Shown here: positions 12,723 to 23,960 of the stretch, piece after piece
How the letters are laid out: each line of letters starts with the position of its first letter
Position numbering within the stretch: position 1 is the first letter of the stretch
Assembly (NCBI RefSeq): GCF_945859705.1
Contig: NC_079136.1
Coordinates: forward strand, 1,839,501 to 1,903,500
Length of the DNA: 64,000 bases
Direction: 5' to 3'
From: Episyrphus balteatus
Taxonomy: Eukaryota; Arthropoda; Insecta; Diptera; Syrphidae
Position numbers and translations under genes: made by a program
The notes under the pieces: generated by a model
Database searches by the model: none
What the model was told of the DNA's origin: nothing
The model's input: only the letters and a program-made list of their open reading frames with translations

Positions 12723-13463
12723 TTTGAGTAACAACCAACGATGGGAAGAATAACCAAGTACTCGCTATTTTTGAGGAGCTAGCTAATACCGAGTCCTAAC
12801 TTTTAGCGGTACTAAATTGACAATAATTACTACTAGCACTTAATACTCTTGTGTGAGTATTAAGACTCTTGAGAATAAATTGTTAATAGGAAATACAAAT
12901 TTAGATAAAGATAAAAGTTAAAGTGAATCTATTCAACTATTTCCCACCCAGAACAAAACTCAAGTATTTCACTTCGGTTAATAAGTGTTCTTCTTTACAA
13001 TTTCATTAACTCCAGAAATTTTGTTTCACTCTTATACCTGCCATTGAAAATATAACAAAATTTATTTATTATTATAGTTTACTTTTTTATCAACTGAGAC
13101 CCCACAGTTTGAATAACATAATAATTTCTTTTTTCAGATAATTTAAAAATGTTAAAATACATAATAAGTACAATTGGAAAAATGCCGCAACAGTCCCATC
13201 AAAAACATCAAAATTTAAACTAAAGGACACAGCAAATAAAAAAATAAAAAAATAAATAGGTTATAAAATTTAAGAATTAAAACAATGTTAAGAGATTTCC
13301 AATAAAAAAAAATAATCTTAAAAAATTCAGTAAATGAATTTGAAAAAGAAATACATTTTTTCTTTTTTTCAATTTCTTATTTCTGTAGTTTTGTCTTCAA
13401 AAAAAAAAAAATATTACAAGGCAATCTCTTTCTTACCTTAAAACCATTCCTTTTTTATTTCAG
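12365..13463. other. Non-coding stretch before exon A
   Basis: It holds the right arm of the element above, AGTACTC/GGACCTAG-type short repeats at 12740-12870 shared with 7190-7460, and the presumed intron sequence with the polypyrimidine tract of exon A. Confidence 0.45.
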
Positions 13464-13738
13464 AAATCAATGAATTAATAGCCCAAAGCAAATTGCAAAA
13501 TGAACAAGCTAGACGCAAAGCTGAATATGCAACTCTAGATGTTCGATTTACACGCAGTTCAAGAGGCAATAATCTATTAACAATCGATGGCATGCGATTC
13601 ACTTTAAATCGCAAAATGAAAGATGCCCAATATTGGGAATGTGTTAAGTTGCGATGCAAAAAAACCAAATGCATTGCCAGAGTTATATCCAAAGATGGAC
13701 AAGTTGTATCAATGCGTGGCACCCATAATCATATCTAA
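13464..13738 (+). CDS. mod(mdg4): Alternative 3' terminal exon A, FLYWCH zinc finger
   Basis: The exon begins after a pyrimidine-rich CAG acceptor ending at 13463. Two bases (aa) complete a codon from an upstream exon, then 90 residues run to a stop at 13736-13738. A charged linker of about 27 residues precedes a FLYWCH domain (about 28-89): F28, an RGNNLL stretch, DGMRF, YWEC, a second Cys in TKCIA, and a terminal HNH, giving the C-C-H-H zinc ligands. FLYWCH fingers in mod(mdg4) isoforms act as isoform-specific protein- or DNA-contact modules. There is no plausible in-frame ATG, so it must be spliced on. An AATAAA lies at 13814. It is the first of four exons packed into 1.7 kb. The domain is clear; the locus name is inferred from the array. 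Confidence 0.88.
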
Positions 13739-13813
13739 ATTAAATTTTTTAATGTTTTAAATGTTAAATCAATTAAAAAAATATATATAATAGAGAGAGC
13801 TTTAATTTATTCC

Positions 13814-13819
13814 AATAAA
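13814..13819 (+). terminator. Poly(A) signal for exon A
   Basis: AATAAA about 75 bases after the stop of exon A and 145 bases before the acceptor of exon B, so exon A can be a separate 3' end. Confidence 0.55.
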
Positions 13820-13966
13820 TTTCAAAAAAGAAAACTGTCATCATGAACAAAAAAAAAATGTAATTTTCTTTTTATTTTGTAATTGTAAACTAAATGTTTA
13901 TAAAATATTCTTGTATAATAATTGTCATCGCATAAAAAGAAATAAATTTTAAAATTATTTTTCCAG

Positions 13967-14262
13967 GTGGTGGAGGAATTTGGCTGGATACCAATTACCA
14001 ATATCTGCCAAATCGTCGAGGTGGCTTAAATTTAATTTATAATGGCTTTTTATACACGGCCGAACGCAAATACAATAGCACAGTCAACTGGGTGTGCAAC
14101 AAAAATAGCAATTCCCAGCTTAAATGCCCCGCCAGATGTGTGACCTCAGGTCACAATACAATTAAATTAAGTCGTAAAACACATAACCACGAACCTGTAA
14201 TAAGCAATTATGATTCAGATAATATTTATCCTCATCAAATTCACAAGAGTAAAAATAATTAA
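13967..14262 (+). CDS. mod(mdg4): Alternative 3' terminal exon B, FLYWCH zinc finger
   Basis: The acceptor ttccag ends at 13966. After two bases (gt), 97 residues run to TAA at 14260-14262. The FLYWCH domain starts near residue 20: RRGGLNLIYNGF, then NWVC (W-x-C in place of the usual YWRC), a second Cys in LKCPARC, and THNH. A Gly-rich start and an acidic, basic-ended tail flank it. It has no start codon and relies on an upstream exon at phase 1, as exon A does. An AATAAATAAA signal at 14298 follows 35 bases after the stop. The finger is intact, and nothing suggests decay. Confidence 0.88.
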
Positions 14263-14297
14263 GTGCCTAAATCTAAGAATAGTATAAAATAACATAG

Positions 14298-14307
14298 AAT
14301 AAATAAA
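14298..14307 (+). terminator. Poly(A) signal for exon B
   Basis: Overlapping AATAAATAAA 35 bases downstream of the exon B stop. Confidence 0.6.
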
Positions 14308-14483
14308 ATATTTAAGGAAAACAATTAACAATAAATAAACAAAACGTCGTTAAAAAAACCATAACACATAACATCGAATGTCTTTATTTTTTTTTTGTTG
14401 GTTTTTCAAAATCCGTTTTTTAAAAGATTTTTTTTTTTATTTTCCTAGTGAATTATTTTTATTCTCTCAATTATTATTTGTAG

Positions 14484-14746
14484 AAGAAGTCGACAATCAA
14501 TCTGTAACACCTGGAAACTGGTATGCCAATATTGTATTTTACATACTCAAAAACGAACGTGGTACAAAGAATCTATTTTGGGATGGCTACAAATATCGCA
14601 CGGAGGCTTCTTTCAAAACATCCACAAATTGGGTTTGTTGCACACCAAAATGTGGAGCAAGATGTGTAACAGATCCGGGAAATAATATCAAATTTGGCAA
14701 GAAATTTAAACACAATCATGTGCAAGAGAGTCATAACCATAAGTAA
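14484..14746 (+). CDS. mod(mdg4): Alternative 3' terminal exon C, FLYWCH zinc finger
   Basis: An acceptor in a T-rich tract (ttgtag) ends at 14483. Two bases (aa) precede 86 residues and a stop at 14744-14746. The open frame extends upstream of the acceptor to a nominal ATG at 14378, but that part is Phe-rich translation of the polypyrimidine tract and is not coding. The FLYWCH core has GTKNLFWDGYKY, NWVC, a second Cys in PKCGARC, and KHNH. It shares NWVC with exon B, 220 bases upstream, suggesting local duplication. A poly(A) signal lies at 14778. Confidence 0.87.
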
Positions 14747-14777
14747 TAATATTGATAAGTTTCTATAAATGTTAATT

Positions 14778-14783
14778 AATAAA
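14778..14783 (+). terminator. Poly(A) signal for exon C
   Basis: AATAAA 32 bases after the exon C stop. Confidence 0.6.
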
Positions 14784-14927
14784 ATACAAAAATAAAATAT
14801 AAATATAAATAAGAATTCTGAACATTTTCAAACATATTCTAGAAATACATTTATTTTATTTCAAAATTTGTACCTAATTATTAATTTTAAATAAAAAAAA
14901 ATTAATATTTTTTTTGTATAATTTTAG

Positions 14928-15178
14928 GTAAATTTGGTGTCGGTGTACTAATCAACAATCATCGTTTTGTTATTGGCTCACAATCGAAGACAACATTTTA
15001 TCTAAAATGTGCTTCATTTCGAAGTAAATGTAGAGCTAGAGCAACATTTCGTAAAGATTCAGAAACAATACGACTTACACATCCTGAACATAATCATCAT
15101 CGTTATTATTATAATAATAGTTTACCTACAGAAGCATCATATCCATGGAAATTTAAAAAACAGGATTATGATGAATAA
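14928..15178 (+). CDS. mod(mdg4): Alternative 3' terminal exon D, divergent FLYWCH finger
   Basis: The acceptor attttag ends at 14927. Two bases (gt) precede 82 residues and a TAA at 15176-15178. The domain is short and starts almost at the exon edge: FGVGVLINNHRF, then FYLKC where other exons have YWRC (the family Trp is absent), CRAR, and EHNHH. Zinc ligands are kept while the aromatic core is altered, so the fold may be somewhat different. A Tyr/Asn-rich and basic tail follows. Phase 1 as in the neighbours. The nearest AATAAA is at 15484. Confidence 0.83.
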
Positions 15179-15296
15179 ATTCTTGAAAAAAAAATCTCAA
15201 AACAAAACAAAACATGTGAGCTACAAAAATAGATTTAATTTGAAATTAAGAATGATCTCGTTTATGTTTTCTTTTTTTTAGGAAATTATATATAGT

Positions 15297-15416
15297 TTCT
15301 AAGACCCGTTTGCTGAATCGAAACTTAAGCATTTAAGTACTACATAAATCCTTATGTGACAGTTTACGCAGAGGACAACATAAATTATTTAAGTTTCGAT
15401 TCAGCAAATGGCCCTA
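15297..15416. mobile_element. Small MITE
   Basis: TTTGCTGAATCGAAACTTAA is mirrored by TTAAGTTTCGATTCAGCAAA across about 110 bp, with GGGCC/GGCCC-like outer edges. It lies in the 3' flank of exon D. Confidence 0.6.
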
Positions 15417-16379
15417 AATAATGTACCTACATTAGTTTTAAAGAAATAATGTTTTCTATAAAAATAGTATGTATTGCAAAAACAATAAACAAAACTTTAA
15501 AAAAATACGAACTTCAAGGGGAATGTTAAATCAGATTTCTTTTCGAATGGAACAATTATTAAATAAGTTTAATTAAATACCAATATTTTTGTACCCAATA
15601 TTTAGTATAAAAACCACGATATTACAAATTTACCGATAAATCAACGGTACAATATATTCTATTACTAAATTTTTTGTTTTAAATTTCTAACAATCTGATA
15701 TCTTTAATTAAGTTATATTAAGAACATAGTTTAAACAATTTAAGAGGACTGACTAGGACAGAATTTTTCCACTTTTCGGAACTTCAGATCGACAGCTGAA
15801 GAAATACATTGAACTTGGACTTAAGAAAATTTTGTATGTTTCTTCTCATTTCCTACATATAGCATATTGATCTTTTGTGAACCATCGTCGTTCTTGCTCC
15901 TCAAGTTGTTTGAGATCACTTTAAACATGTTCAGGTCACCATTTCGGCGATTAGGTCTTCTTTTGTTTCTCTTTTTCCTTAAAAGCTATGGTATGTAACT
16001 ACCTCATCGGTCATACTTCTTAAACGAAATGTAAAGCCAATTTGTATACATTTTGAAGGAAACGGTTGCTATCTCTCGGTTAATATTGAGCTTTTCCAAC
16101 AACGAAGGCAGATCCTCTGTCAACGCAAAAAAACAAAACAAATAGATTAAGACTCAAAGCAACACTTAATTTTTACTAGATAATATGTAGATAGTTTAGG
16201 GCCCTTATTGCAAGTGCCGTTTGTCATCGATAGACGACTTTTGTCGATAGTTGTTCATCGAAAATGAATTTTGGTACTGGGAATTCATATTGTGAACGAT
16301 ATTGTTTTGTTTAATCGTTCGATCTTTTTCATTTCAAAAGATATCGACTCAAATAAAGTTGATTACAAAAAAATATATT
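15417..16379. other. Non-coding stretch
   Basis: It contains AATAAA at 15484, usable by exon D. No further gene seen. Confidence 0.45.
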
Positions 16380-16815
16380 TTGAGCCGTTTATAACGGTAC
16401 TTTCCATTACCGTTTTCTTTATATCTGACTTTCTCATAAAGGACATAACATATATCAGTGAAATTTTTTGCCCAAACACTAACTTAGTTACCTAACCTAG
16501 TAACTGTTAAAACAAAGAAACATTTTCAGAAAAAAAATTATTTTCCGATTAAATAAAAAAAATAAAAATTTTGAAAAACATTTTTTTGAATCGAAATGAT
16601 GAATATTATTAAAGTTTGTATTTTTAATGGCATAGCAATTTTTTTTTATTTTTGGATATAAAAACCGCTCCAACGACTTGTAATTTTTTTCTAAAATTCT
16701 TTGCGATTTCAAGAAATGTTTTTGTCACTTTAAACTAATAAATAAATAAAAATTAATATTCAAGCAATTTTTAACATATGAGCAAGTACCTACATACGTG
16801 CGAGTCAGTATCAGT
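16380..16815 (+). repeat. Family X dispersed repeat, partial copy
   Basis: It shares GAGCCGTTTATAACGGTACT, the CTCATAAAGGACATAAC box, AACCGCTCCAACGA and the gcaagtacctacatacgtgcg end with the copies at 3022 and 35186. The 5' part is missing. Confidence 0.5.
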
Positions 16816-17519
16816 AGTGCATTTTATACCCTTCTAAGAGCTTTTAAAAACCATTGATCCTCTAAGGTCTTTCACAAGTACTATAGAAACAGGGACAGTT
16901 ATTGAAAGAAGCTTACCACTGGTAACTCTTATGTACTGTTAATACTTTTAATCCTTAACTATAATGGTGAAATTTATTGTTGTATAGTGTTGGGTACAGT
17001 GTGCCTAGGTGTTTTAAATGATAAAATAAAATACTGAATTGTTTTTTTTTTTTCAATTTTTTTTTTATTAAACATTAAAAAATAACATTAAAAATCATAT
17101 TTTTTTAACTATCGAAAAGACTCGCTAAATTTGTGTCTTATTCCCTCACAATCGAAAGTGAACAGATTTAACAAAATAAGTAAAACTCGTAAATACAAAA
17201 TTTTGCTACTGATTTATCTATTGGTCACTCTTATATAGTTAGTCACTTCCGAGTAAGAGCGCCATAAAGCATTTATAAATGGTGACTAACAATAAAAAAG
17301 TAAAAAGGAAAAACAGTGACGTTACATTGATTAATATTGTTACCAATGAGTTCTGCGGTTCTAAGATAGCTTATGTATTTCGGTAAAACTCCGATTACAA
17401 AGAATTGTTTTTAGTGCTTTTGGATAGCTTAAAACTATTGGATTTTAAAATATTATGTATAACTACCCACTTTCCCCTTTCTTTCTAAATTACATTGACT
17501 TAAGATTTTATATTTTCAG

Positions 17520-17800
17520 ATATCAAAACTGCTGTTCAATATATTCGATCACGTCGTGGTACACTATTAGTACTCTACGATTGCAACACATATACGCCGA
17601 ATGAAAAACCAAAACCAGGACAAAAGTCACGTGATTGGAAATGTTCAATGTACCATAAGGCAAAATGCCGAGCACGATTATCGACAAAATTATTAGACAA
17701 AGATAATAATCGAACATTTGTACATGCAACACGACAACAGCACACCCATCCACCAATGTTTGATATTCAAAATTCGACAAAATATTACAGTTCAATGTGA
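17520..17800 (+). CDS. mod(mdg4): Alternative 3' terminal exon E, FLYWCH zinc finger
   Basis: The acceptor tattttcag ends at 17519. Two bases (at) precede 92 residues and a TGA at 17798-17800. FLYWCH core: SRRGTLLVLYDCNTY, DWKC, CRAR, and a final HTH (His-Thr-His) rather than HNH, still giving two His ligands. A lysine/proline loop (EKPKPGQKSR) enlarges the middle of the domain. There is no local start codon. It stands alone in about 4 kb of otherwise non-coding, repeat-bearing DNA. Confidence 0.87.
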
Positions 17801-18690
17801 TGTAGTAAATATTTTGAATTAAAAACTAAAATAGTACCTAAAAAATTATTACAACAAAAAAAAAAAATTGTTTCGTATTTATTTAAAAATAGTCTTTTTT
17901 TATTTATTTTGAGTTTTAAATATAAACTAATTTACTTAATTCTTTAATTCGTTATTATAAAAAAATGGTCCCAAAAAAAATACATTTTGCGAACGATATT
18001 TCTGGAAATTGATTGTTTTGATTAAATAATAATTGTTTTTCTGAAGACAACACATCAAATTCACTCAACATATTATTACTCCACGTGGTTTCTTACACCT
18101 TTTAACTCGAGCTTAAATGGAGACAAAATTTTAAAGTCTTTAAACTCAAAAAGTCATAAGAGTGGATTTTCGATATAGTACTAAAAACCGTATCTTAATA
18201 CTTAAACCTGATCGTATCGCATACAGTTGAGGTTTGTATCTATTTGTAATCTTATTCGTTGATTTTTATTTAAACTTTTTTTTCATATCTACAGATTGTA
18301 ACTGAAAATTTATAAACTCAGCAAGTAATGGGCATATCTCGATTCTGGAATGTGAACGTTTCCCAATGGAGTACCCATAAAATATTGAACTTGACGAGAA
18401 TTAAGATGTCAAATTAAAAAAGAAAGAAATAACTTCAAGGTAGGAGTGTTTTATAGCGATTTCGTTTGGTATTGCTAATTGCAGCACTTTTTTTCGGTCC
18501 TGCCGAGTTTGTGTCACTTTTGTAGAAAAAAAACTCCCGCTTTTAATTCGAAATAGAAGGTCGCAAGAATTCATAATTTCTTTTTATGTCTTTTTAGGGT
18601 CCTTTTTTTTGCGATCACTTTTTTCACTTCCGTTGCGAAATTTTGTTGAAATACCCAACATAAAATTCCTTCAAAATATGAGCCCCGAAA
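17801..18690. other. Non-coding stretch
   Basis: Presumed 3' flank of exon E and intronic DNA. Nothing recognisable. Confidence 0.45.
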
Positions 18691-19440
18691 AATTAATATA
18701 CAAAGATTTCGAATTTTTCGCTTTCAATGTCCAAAGACTGTTTAAGGTCCGGACATTCGACGTGCTGATCTGAGGCATGTAGTTCGTTCAAGTCGTGCAG
18801 GGACAAGCATTTTAGGTACGAGAGGTCGGCTAAACCGCTCCTTATAGAACTGTGTTCTGAATACGTAGCCCGTATATGGTGTACCAAGTTGTTTGGCCGA
18901 ACTGAAAATGGTGACCCCACGGTTGATTCTAAAAAAATATTCTTCAGCTACAGTCATTTTTTGGGAGTGTCTTGGTGGTAACACCAAGGCAACAAGGGCA
19001 ACTAGTAGCAACATCCTACTCCGCTTCGACCTGTCGACAATGGGAGGCCCTTCTTGGCCGTGCAGGAAAAAAAATCTATCCCGCAACTAATCAGAGTAGA
19101 CAAAAAGTTTTTCTTTGGTGTTTGAGTCTCCGATTGGATTGTCACTATCGCAATTTACAATGGGAAAATTCTGTAGAACTATTCGAACTCTTAAAAACCA
19201 TTCAAAATTGATACTATTAAAGTATTTTCAGCTGCCACAGCAACATACAGCTGATGATTCCGTGAAAGAAGAAAAAGAAATCTCTATTCAAGAGTTTGAA
19301 AAACGAAAAGCGAATTTATTTTTGAAAAAAACAATTATTATATTTGAGCTGATTAATTGCATCAAATTGACAAAAATAAAGAAAAAAAAAATAATAAATA
19401 AATTATGTTTTGAACCTGGTAAGCTCTTGTTTTCATTGAA
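18691..19440. other. GC-richer patch with unassigned open frames
   Basis: 18720-19080 is clearly less AT-rich than its surroundings and has open frames on both strands. 19230-19345 after attttcag reads LPQQHTADDSVKEEKEISIQ in frame 0, then degenerates. It may be a transposon or gene remnant. I do not recognise the family, and the phase does not fit the array. Confidence 0.25.
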
Positions 19441-19532
19441 TTGATTTTATTTTTTAAAATTGTTAATATGACTTTTTCTTTACTAGTTTTAGTTTATTTC
19501 CATTTAACAAACAATCAATTTTCTTCTTTTAG

Positions 19533-19978
19533 ATTCATACGTTCTGCATCACTTTTACAATCCAGCCCATAAACATTACAATCGAATATTGGCCGAGCGA
19601 ACTGATGGTCAACCATTGGAAATGTATTGTCACGACCGAAACTCATATCCACGATCAACTATGATCGATTCGGAAATGCAAGTTAACCCACCGCAAGAAT
19701 CCGAAATGACATTGGATTTTATACCTGGTCAACGAGGCAAATCACTTTTGTATTTTAATGGTTTCACATTTGCTAAAAATAATGAAAGTGGTGGAACTGT
19801 GTATTGGTGTTGTCGCAGTCGTAAAGTTGGCAAGCCAGCGTGTCGAGCGAGAATAACGACGAGCAAACAAGAAAATGGATCCTATAGAGTTGTTGTTACA
19901 ACACCATATCACAATCACAGTCCATCTGTGAGAATGTTAAAGAAAATTGAAAAATGTATTAAAACGGAAAAGGTTTAA
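19533..19978 (+). CDS. mod(mdg4): Alternative 3' terminal exon F, FLYWCH zinc finger with long linker
   Basis: The acceptor ttcttcttttag ends at 19532. Two bases (at) precede 147 residues and a stop at 19976-19978. An N-terminal extension of about 70 residues (His/Tyr-rich, then acidic) leads into FLYWCH: GQRGKSLLYFNGFTF, VYWCC, CRAR, YHNH. The tail is Lys-rich and contains IKTE, a match to the SUMO-acceptor pattern hydrophobic-K-x-E. AATAAA repeats begin at 20000. It is longer than the cluster exons A-D because of the linker. Confidence 0.88.
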
Positions 19979-19999
19979 AAGTTAAAAAAAAAAGATAAA

Positions 20000-20015
20000 A
20001 ATAAAAATAAAAATA
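20000..20015 (+). terminator. Poly(A) signals for exon F
   Basis: Tandem AATAAAAATAAA-type signals start 22 bases after the exon F stop. Confidence 0.5.
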
Positions 20016-20421
20016 TATTAAAAATTAAAAAAAAATATTTGAACAAAATTCAAAAATAGTAATGTTTTATTTTATTAATTTTAAAAAATTTATAAGGAAT
20101 TAATTTAATTTAATGCGTATGCACGAGTTTTGATGTTGTGGGAAATAGTATTTTGAACAAAGGTAAATAAAATGTTCATTTTTTGTACAGAATATTGGAA
20201 CTTTTTATAACATTTTCTTTCTTTTAGGCAAATGACTTCCCTTCAACAATGGTAATACAATTTTTCAAGATGCTTGACAATCGGGCACGCACTAACATAA
20301 TTGAATAAAATGGCTAATTGAGATCTTAAAACAAAGAAGACGTGAAGAATACTTTGGATCCATTGAACCTAAAAAAAATATTTCTCAAGTAAAAGTCACA
20401 TAAATGAAACAAGCTTAAGAC

Positions 20422-20597
20422 GTTAAGCTTTAACTATATTCTCCACTTTTTGCAAAAGTACAGAAGTAAACAATTTTTTTCTAACTACTGCAATCGGTTT
20501 GCAGAAAAAAATGTGCAAAAACTGTACAAAATAATTTCTAAAATGTTAACTTTTGTACTTTTTCACCTTTTTGAGTCAATGTAGTTAAAGCTTTAAA
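20422..20597. mobile_element. MITE-like inverted repeat
   Basis: Ends read ttaagctttaactatatt and gtagttaaagctttaa, with cactttttgcaaaagtac mirrored by gtactttttcacctttttg. It is related to the element at 62704-62938. Confidence 0.5.
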
Positions 20598-20768
20598 ATG
20601 TTAGAAATACCCTATACAAATATGCTTATAGTTTCTAAATGGCTGAAAACAATGCTGTAGCTGTAGGTATCGTTGAATTTAAAGTTAAAAAGCAAAGCAG
20701 CAGCAAAACCATTGTATTCAGAAACTAAATCTTTTCTTATCGCTTTCGAGAAAAAAAATAATGAAACA

Positions 20769-20960
20769 TTCACGGTTGTTCTGATTTCCGTTCGAATTCT
20801 ATTTTCTCCCGTTTTCAAATTTTAGCTGCCGGGTAGCAATTTGGTACTGGAAAACAATATTCAAAAAAAAAAAAAGTCGAATGGAAATCAGAACAACGCT
20901 ATTCAATAGGTACGGATTCTATTTTCGTTTCCGTTTTCAAATTCGAACGAATATTAGGCC
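20769..20960. repeat. Inverted repeat
   Basis: GGTTGTTCTGATTTCCGTTC is mirrored by GAATGGAAATCAGAACAACG, followed by a further partial copy (ttctattttcgttttccgttttcaaatt-like). Confidence 0.5.
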
Positions 20961-21318
20961 GTGATTATTACTAATTGACAATTTAAGCCAGCCTATCTTC
21001 AGATTAATTTTGTATCTATGGATATACGACGGGTTAAAAATCCCGACTTAGTATCATATGAATGTTTATTGTATTTTTAACTTTCGTGTATCTATCAATT
21101 TTAATGGAATTCATAAGTTCTTACATTTTGATTAACTAAAAACGTATTTAATTTTAATGTTTTAAAGCATTTTTATGATTTGCTTACACACATTTTTTCA
21201 CGAATGACTTCATAGTTTCAAATTTATCCAAAAAATGGTGAAGTAGTCATCAGAAAGTTTTTGTTGTTGGACTCTATGTTAGTTTAAATTTCTGTTCTAA
21301 TCTAATATCAAAATACAC

Positions 21319-21462
21319 TTATCGCAACTTAAATCTGAACCCCGACCAGAGAATTTCCGATTTAATTTAAATGTTTTAATGAACAGATTTCATACATTAT
21401 TTTACTCGGGCCAACTCATTTCGAAAAGTCTCTGGTCGGGGTTCATATTTAAGTTGCGATAA
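21319..21462. mobile_element. 144-bp MITE
   Basis: TTATCGCAACTTAAATCTGA / TCATATTTAAGTTGCGATAA ends with CCCCGACCAGAGA mirrored inside. It lies about 370 bases upstream of exon G. Confidence 0.65.
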
Positions 21463-21827
21463 ATTGTAATTTTGGAGAGGTGTATTAACTTCTTCATTTA
21501 AAAAAATGAATGCTTAATAGATAGCTCGAAAGAACTATTCAAAAAAATATATATTATGTAAACAAGAACTTTAGAATTAATATCCTCACCGCCGCGATCG
21601 ATAATCGCTCGAGTTTCAATATTATAATGCTTATTGTGAAAAAAAGTATAAGTATGTATTTTTTTCTTTATTCAAATTTAAATAAATTAATTTACAAAAA
21701 ATAGTAAACTTGTGTATTATGTTGTAACTCTGTATTATGTATTTGTTTTTTTTTTTTTATTGTCTCTTGTGATTTGAGTTAAGTTTTTGAACTAATATTT
21801 TGTTGTTTTTTTTTTATTTTGTTATAG

Positions 21828-22231
21828 AATCCAACATTGCTATCTACTCATCGACATCAAGAGGTCGACTTCAACTAATCTATGGTGGTCAACCATTTAT
21901 ATTTGAGAAAAATTTAAAATTACCCTCCGGTGAGGATAAAAAATATTGGCGTTGTAATCAATGGTGGGCCCAAAAGTGTCGATCACGTGTATTCACTGTC
22001 AATGACACTGTAGTGCCATTAAATCGATATCATACCCATGAAGAAATTGTCAAACGAAAAAAACGTGCTCGCAAACCGAATGCCTTGTCGAGGAGTGACA
22101 GTATTGATATATCGACGGGGTCGGCTAATGCAAATGCAACTTCCATGCCACCAATGAAATATGAAGAAATTGTTGCTGATGTTACGGAAATTGTCATAAC
22201 AGAAGTTAAACGTGAACGAGTTAAAAAATAG
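21828..22231 (+). CDS. mod(mdg4): Alternative 3' terminal exon G, FLYWCH zinc finger
   Basis: The acceptor gttatag ends at 21827. Two bases (aa) precede 133 residues and a stop at 22229-22231. FLYWCH core: SRGRLQLIYGGQPFIF, KYWRC (canonical), CRSR, YHTH. A basic patch follows (KRKKRARK, a likely nuclear localisation signal), then a Ser/Ala stretch and an acidic tail with two SUMO-type motifs, MKYE and VKRE. The open frame extends leftwards to 21800 only through the polypyrimidine tract. A short perfect palindrome at about 22264-22284 lies in the 3' UTR. Confidence 0.9.
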
Positions 22232-22264
22232 ACATTTGTTTTTCTTCTTGTTTTTAATCTCTGT

Positions 22265-23260
22265 GCAATATAATATATTGCACTGCAGTTTTATTTTTTT
22301 TTTTTAAATTACATTTTAAAATAACAACAACAACAAAAAATGTCAATGTATTTGAATATGTTTTTTTTATATAGTATATAAAATACGTACATAATTATAT
22401 AATAGAAATAGATGCAATGACATTTTATTTAATGTAAATATGTTTTTAATTCATTGTACATAGATAAAAATTGATAAGATTTATGTGAAGTGGTTAGAAG
22501 ATGGAAGTGCCGAGGGACATTTTTAACAGTTTGAAGAATAAGGGTTAAAAGATTTGACTTCAAACAAAATGAGGTCATAACTACACCTCTCAAAAAGAGT
22601 TTAAATTTAATTGGAAAGTGCAAATAATAGTACAAAATTGGATTTTCAACCGACTTGAATGAGACATGAGTCCACATAGCAATTGTGAACTTATAACCAA
22701 CCCATCGTGATGAGCCAAAATGCACATGGAAGTGGGTCATAATAGGTCATAAGAATGCGTAATTAGTTCATGCAAGCCTTAATCATAAATCTATTCCGTT
22801 CCTTTTTACTAAGAAAGGCTGTTCAGAAGAGCGTGATTACTGAACTCTCAGCGATGTTGAGTGTACACTGTACATGCCAATGTCAATAGCTTTCTCAACC
22901 AAAACTAAATGAGTGGCTTTCAAATTTTAAAAGTAAGGACCTAAGAACTATTTATTTTTTTGTTTTTTTTTTTTAACGATGGCCAGGTAGATAACTCTTT
23001 AGTTCCAACTATCACGAGTTGAATAAGCACTAGTTTGTTTAAATTTTTTTTAAGTGTATTTTCTGCGTATTTTTTTAAAGTCTTAAAAGTCATTTTGGTG
23101 AACAAAAATTGTATTGTATTTTAAGCAAAAATCAATTTGTATATTTAACTGCTGGATATGAAGAAAAATCTTAACTTTCAAAAGCATAAACAAGTTTTGT
23201 AAAAAACCAAGCCTTTAAAAAAATATCCTTTAAAACTATCCATACTAATAGATTTTTATA
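22265..23260. other. 3' flank of exon G and non-coding stretch
   Basis: A perfect short palindrome gtgcaatata/atatattgcac occurs at about 22264-22284. No gene seen. Confidence 0.4.
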
Positions 23261-23261
23261 A

Positions 23262-23960
23262 AATTCCAGATGACTTTAATTCCACCTTGTCAATGACCAG
23301 AAAACATCTTCATGAATTGGTAAGAGGAAGTTCACAAAAGCTTCTTGACGAAAAACTTGAAGAATTGGATAAAAAAACTTGTGGATTTAACAAAATGCCC
23401 CCTAGAGAGAATAACTGAACTTCTCAAAATTACAAAGGCGTTCAAACCAAGTTATAATGGCAACTCTGCAATAGAAGAGAAAGGCGTTTCTTGGAAAAGA
23501 ATGAAGAGTGGCTTAGCAAAGAAATAACACTGCCTGTTGGCATAATCCCGACAGTTTTAAACATATTTCCAGAAAGGAAGATCTAAAGGTCGCTCAAGCA
23601 AACAATTCGTTGATTCAAGAAACCGAACTAAACGTCGAATACATTGAATTTCGGAAAAGTGTTGAATTGAGCGTTGGGAAATATTGATATACCCAAATTG
23701 ATGCATGTTCAGACCAAAGCTCACTCCAACCAGGAGGCTATTCTGGTTCTATGATAGGCTCAATGAAAAAACTTTTCACAAATTAAATTTATCATTTCAG
23801 TTTATCATAGAACCGGAAAAGGGGCTCAGGACTATGAAGTTTCAACTCTGAAAACGAAGAAACACACCTGATAACACTTTGAGGATATTTGTCAAAGCCA
23901 ATTTAACTGCAATTCAAGATGAAGTGATTCGTTAGGCCAACAAAGTACTTTTGTTAGATT
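23262..23960 (+). pseudogene. Degraded ORF of unknown, probably transposon, origin
   Basis: Several frames give protein-like segments: MTRKHLHELVRGSSQKLLDE, CPLERITELLKITKAFKPS, then SKQFVDSRNRTKRR, broken by stops and shifts. The last resembles a motif in repetitive arthropod proteins. The segment happens to start after ttccag at phase 1 but ends after 48 residues without a finger, so I do not count it as an array exon. Confidence 0.3.

Noticed and set aside
14378..14483. ATG-initiated N-terminus of the long frame covering exon C (and likewise before exons G, H, I and R)
   Set aside because: Translation of the polypyrimidine tract (Phe/Leu-rich). The AG acceptor defines the real exon edge.
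23262..23410. Possible 23rd array exon: ttccag followed by 48 residues at phase 1
   Set aside because: There is no finger or known domain, and downstream frames continue the same degraded ORF, so a transposon-like remnant is more likely.
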